Shown: piece by piece, positions 6,351 to 7,349 of the stretch
How positions within the stretch are numbered: position 1 is the stretch's first letter
How the letters are laid out: each line of letters begins with the position of its first letter
Source of the DNA: Blastocatellia bacterium
GTDB taxonomy: Bacteria > Acidobacteriota > Blastocatellia > Pyrinomonadales > Pyrinomonadaceae
Reading direction: 5' to 3'
Assembly (NCBI GenBank): GCA_003175865.1
Contig: PSRF01000020.1
Location: 1 to 7,349, forward strand
DNA: 7,349 nucleotides
Notes under the pieces: generated by a model
The model's database searches: none
What the model was told of the DNA's origin: nothing
What the model saw: the letters and a program-made list of their open reading frames with translations, nothing else
Program-made: the position numbers and the translations under genes

Positions 6351-7073
6351 TTAGCTCTGTCCCGCAAGTATTCTCAACAACCACCCAACCACGTAAGCAA
6401 GGGTCGCCGCAATCCCGCCGACGAAAAACGTCGAGAGTCCCGATCTCCACCACGAGGCTGTAGACCACCGGCTCTTCAATGACCCGATTGTGAAGAAGAC
6501 GAGGCCAGTCATTAAAATAGAGAGTTCAAATGCCTTGCTTGTTCGAAACAGGTAAGGCAATAACGGCACTAACCCGCACGCCAGAAATGCGCTAAACGTG
6601 GTTATCGCTGCGGACCACGGCGAACGTACCTCTTGGGGCAATCCATACTCCTCGCGAAGCATTGTCTCCACCCAACGCGTGCGATCCGACGTCACCAGTT
6701 CAACCACTCTCGTGAGATCGTCGCCTGTGAATCCCTTGTTCAAATAGATCTGTCGAATCTCTTCGCGCTCGCCTTCAGGTGCGAGATCGATGTGTCTGTT
6801 TTCGATAGCTTCGAGCCGCCTCAAGTCTTCGTGCTCCGCCCTGGTTCCCAGATAGTTACTGGCTGCCATTGAAAATCCGTCGGCAAACAAGTTTGCAAAG
6901 CCCATCACTAGTATCACCCACGATGAGAGTTCCGCGCCGACGACTCCGCTGACAACTGCAAACGTGGTTACTGAGCCGTCGATGCCTCCGTAGATCCAAT
7001 CTCGCAGATAGTTGTGATCAGGGCCAGCCGCAAGTCGTTGTCCGATTGCTTCGGTGGTGTGACTGTGTTCCAT
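6351..7073 (-). CDS. VIT1/CCC1-family iron/manganese transporter
   Basis: This 240-residue inner-membrane protein of the vacuolar iron transporter family likely moves Fe2+ or Mn2+ out of the cytosol by proton exchange. It has five predicted membrane helices: about 25-47, 49-73, 153-175, 181-200 and 212-236. Helix 1 carries G-G-I-D-G-S-V-T-T-F-A with the conserved D32, and helix 2 carries F-A-D-G-F-S-M-A-A-S-N-Y-L with the conserved M69. Where the plant-type transporter has a glutamate eight residues before that Met, this protein has N61. Residues 78-150 form the cytosolic metal-binding loop, rich in Glu and His (for example E80, H81, E88, E91, E100, E102, E104, E105). The N-terminus is short and has no ferritin-like domain, unlike MbfA. 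Length is normal for the family. The ATG at 7073 has no clear ribosome site. It appears to be a single-gene unit, bracketed by two copies of a palindromic repeat and preceded by a hairpin. Confidence 0.92.
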   Translation of the reverse strand: MEHSHTTEAIGQRLAAGPDHNYLRDWIYGGIDGSVTTFAVVSGVVGAELSSWVILVMGFANLFADGFSMAASNYLGTRAEHEDLRRLEAIENRHIDLAPEGEREEIRQIYLNKGFTGDDLTRVVELVTSDRTRWVETMLREEYGLPQEVRSPWSAAITTFSAFLACGLVPLLPYLFRTSKAFELSILMTGLVFFTIGSLKSRWSTASWWRSGLSTFFVGGIAATLAYVVGWLLRILAGQS

Positions 7074-7095
7074 GGTTAGGATCAGTTCAGGATTC

Positions 7096-7137
7096 GAGCT
7101 TTAGCTGCTATCTCAACCGCTGAGAAGCAGCTAACTC
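7096..7137. promoter_or_regulatory. Strong stem-loop in the leader/promoter region of the metal transporter
   Basis: TTAGCTGCT (7101-7109) pairs perfectly with AGCAGCTAA (7126-7134), and TCTCA (7111-7115) with TGAGA (7121-7125), over a 5-base ACCGC loop. This gives a 14-bp stem with one bulged A (7110). GAG (7096-7098) and CTC (7135-7137) can extend it. It lies 22-64 bases before the transporter ATG. No T-run follows on either strand, so it is not a standard terminator. It may be a leader RNA structure or a DNA operator. Confidence 0.55.
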
Positions 7138-7145
7138 AAATCGCG

Positions 7146-7168
7146 GACCCAGAGATGGCGACTGGGTC
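7146..7168. repeat. Second hairpin upstream of the metal transporter
   Basis: GACCCAG (7146-7152) and CTGGGTC (7162-7168) form a perfect 7-bp stem over a 9-base loop, followed on the plus strand by AAAACC. It lies between the hairpin at 7096-7137 and the palindromic repeat at 7194-7279. Function unknown. Confidence 0.4.
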
Positions 7169-7193
7169 AAAACCTGGTTCGCCTCGGGATGCA

Positions 7194-7279
7194 GTTAGTG
7201 TTAGTTCGTGTGATTTTCGTGGATCACTCGTTCTTGGCAAAAACAGGCTATCCACGAAGTCACACGAACTTACACGAAC
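7194..7279. repeat. CACGAA-type long palindromic repeat, copy 2
   Basis: The left arm 7194-7224 and right arm 7250-7279 match as inverted repeats over about 30 bases with only a few mismatches and one indel; the centre is 25 bases. Three units per arm are visible: TTAGTG 7195, TTCGTG 7205, TTCGTG 7216, then CACGAA 7253, 7263 and 7273, so the spacing is 10-11 bases. It shares the stretch around TGTGATTT(T)CGTGGATC and the trailing GAACAA with the copy at 6245-6330. No flanking target-site duplication is obvious. Confidence 0.8.
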
Positions 7280-7349
7280 AAAGACTGATAATAATTTGAG
7301 TTTTGACATTGCCTCGATAGCGACGGGTAACTATCAGTCAACGATCAAA
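7280..7349. other. Gene-free right edge of the window
   Basis: This is AT-leaning sequence beyond the repeat. A perfect -35-like TTGACA occurs at 7303-7308, but no good -10 follows at 16-18 bases; the nearest TAACTA starts 19 bases later and matches poorly. It may be promoter sequence for a rightward gene beyond the window; nothing more can be supported. Confidence 0.2.

Noticed and set aside
6139..6468. Minus-strand open frame of 109 codons overlapping the 3' end of the metal transporter and repeat copy 1
   Set aside because: It runs out of frame through the clear VIT1/CCC1 coding region and then through a palindromic repeat; its Cys/Arg-rich translation matches no family.
7096..7279. CRISPR array or yybP-ykoY-type manganese riboswitch upstream of the transporter
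   Set aside because: The repeats are inverted dyads of different sequence with no regular spacers, and I see no conserved yybP-ykoY core; only unclassified hairpins are supported.
6214..7308. Shared 11-mer GAGTTTTGACA, on the minus strand at 6224-6214 and the plus strand at 7298-7308
   Set aside because: Shared 11-mers are expected by chance in a window this long, the flanks do not match, and neither copy has a good -10.

Overview
The window reads as mid-GC chromosomal DNA from a free-living Gram-negative-type bacterium. A member of Acidobacteriota (Blastocatellia-like) is my best guess. The basis is the gene mix (a DUF4118 hybrid histidine kinase, an exported imidazolonepropionase-like amidohydrolase, an MlaF-type ATPase) and the GC-rich and CACGAA-rich palindromic intergenic repeats. 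This is inference; no rRNA or marker gene is present.

Layout from left to right. (1) 1-399 (+) is the 3' part or whole of a small NADAR-like protein, convergent with the next gene. (2) 453-1802 (-) is an exported metal-dependent amidohydrolase with a GTG start. (3) After a 142-base divergent gap, 1945-3876 (+) is a membrane hybrid histidine kinase (DUF4118, PAS, HisKA, HATPase, receiver). (4) 3974-4858 (-) and 4895-5959 (-) form a probable two-gene operon: a zinc alcohol dehydrogenase first, then an ABC ATPase of the Mla/Mkl type with no permease in view. (5) 5981-6350 is a gene-free stretch holding two different palindromic repeats. (6) 6351-7073 (-) is a VIT1/CCC1-family metal transporter. 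(7) 7074-7349 has no gene but carries three successive inverted repeats, the last a second copy of one of the repeats in (5).

The protein genes belong to known families, and I see no obvious shared pathway beyond the alcohol dehydrogenase/ATPase pair. The kinase has no separate partner regulator in view. I found no defence island, CRISPR, prophage or transposase.

The most unusual material is intergenic. A paired-hairpin (BIME-like) element sits 9 bases upstream of the dehydrogenase ribosome binding site. Two copies of a long palindrome, built from TTCGTG/CACGAA units spaced one helical turn apart, bracket the metal transporter. A 14-bp hairpin lies just upstream of the transporter start. At the protein level, the ABC ATPase has lysine where the switch histidine normally sits, next to a short insertion that looks like an internal duplication. 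No new system can be claimed from these data alone.
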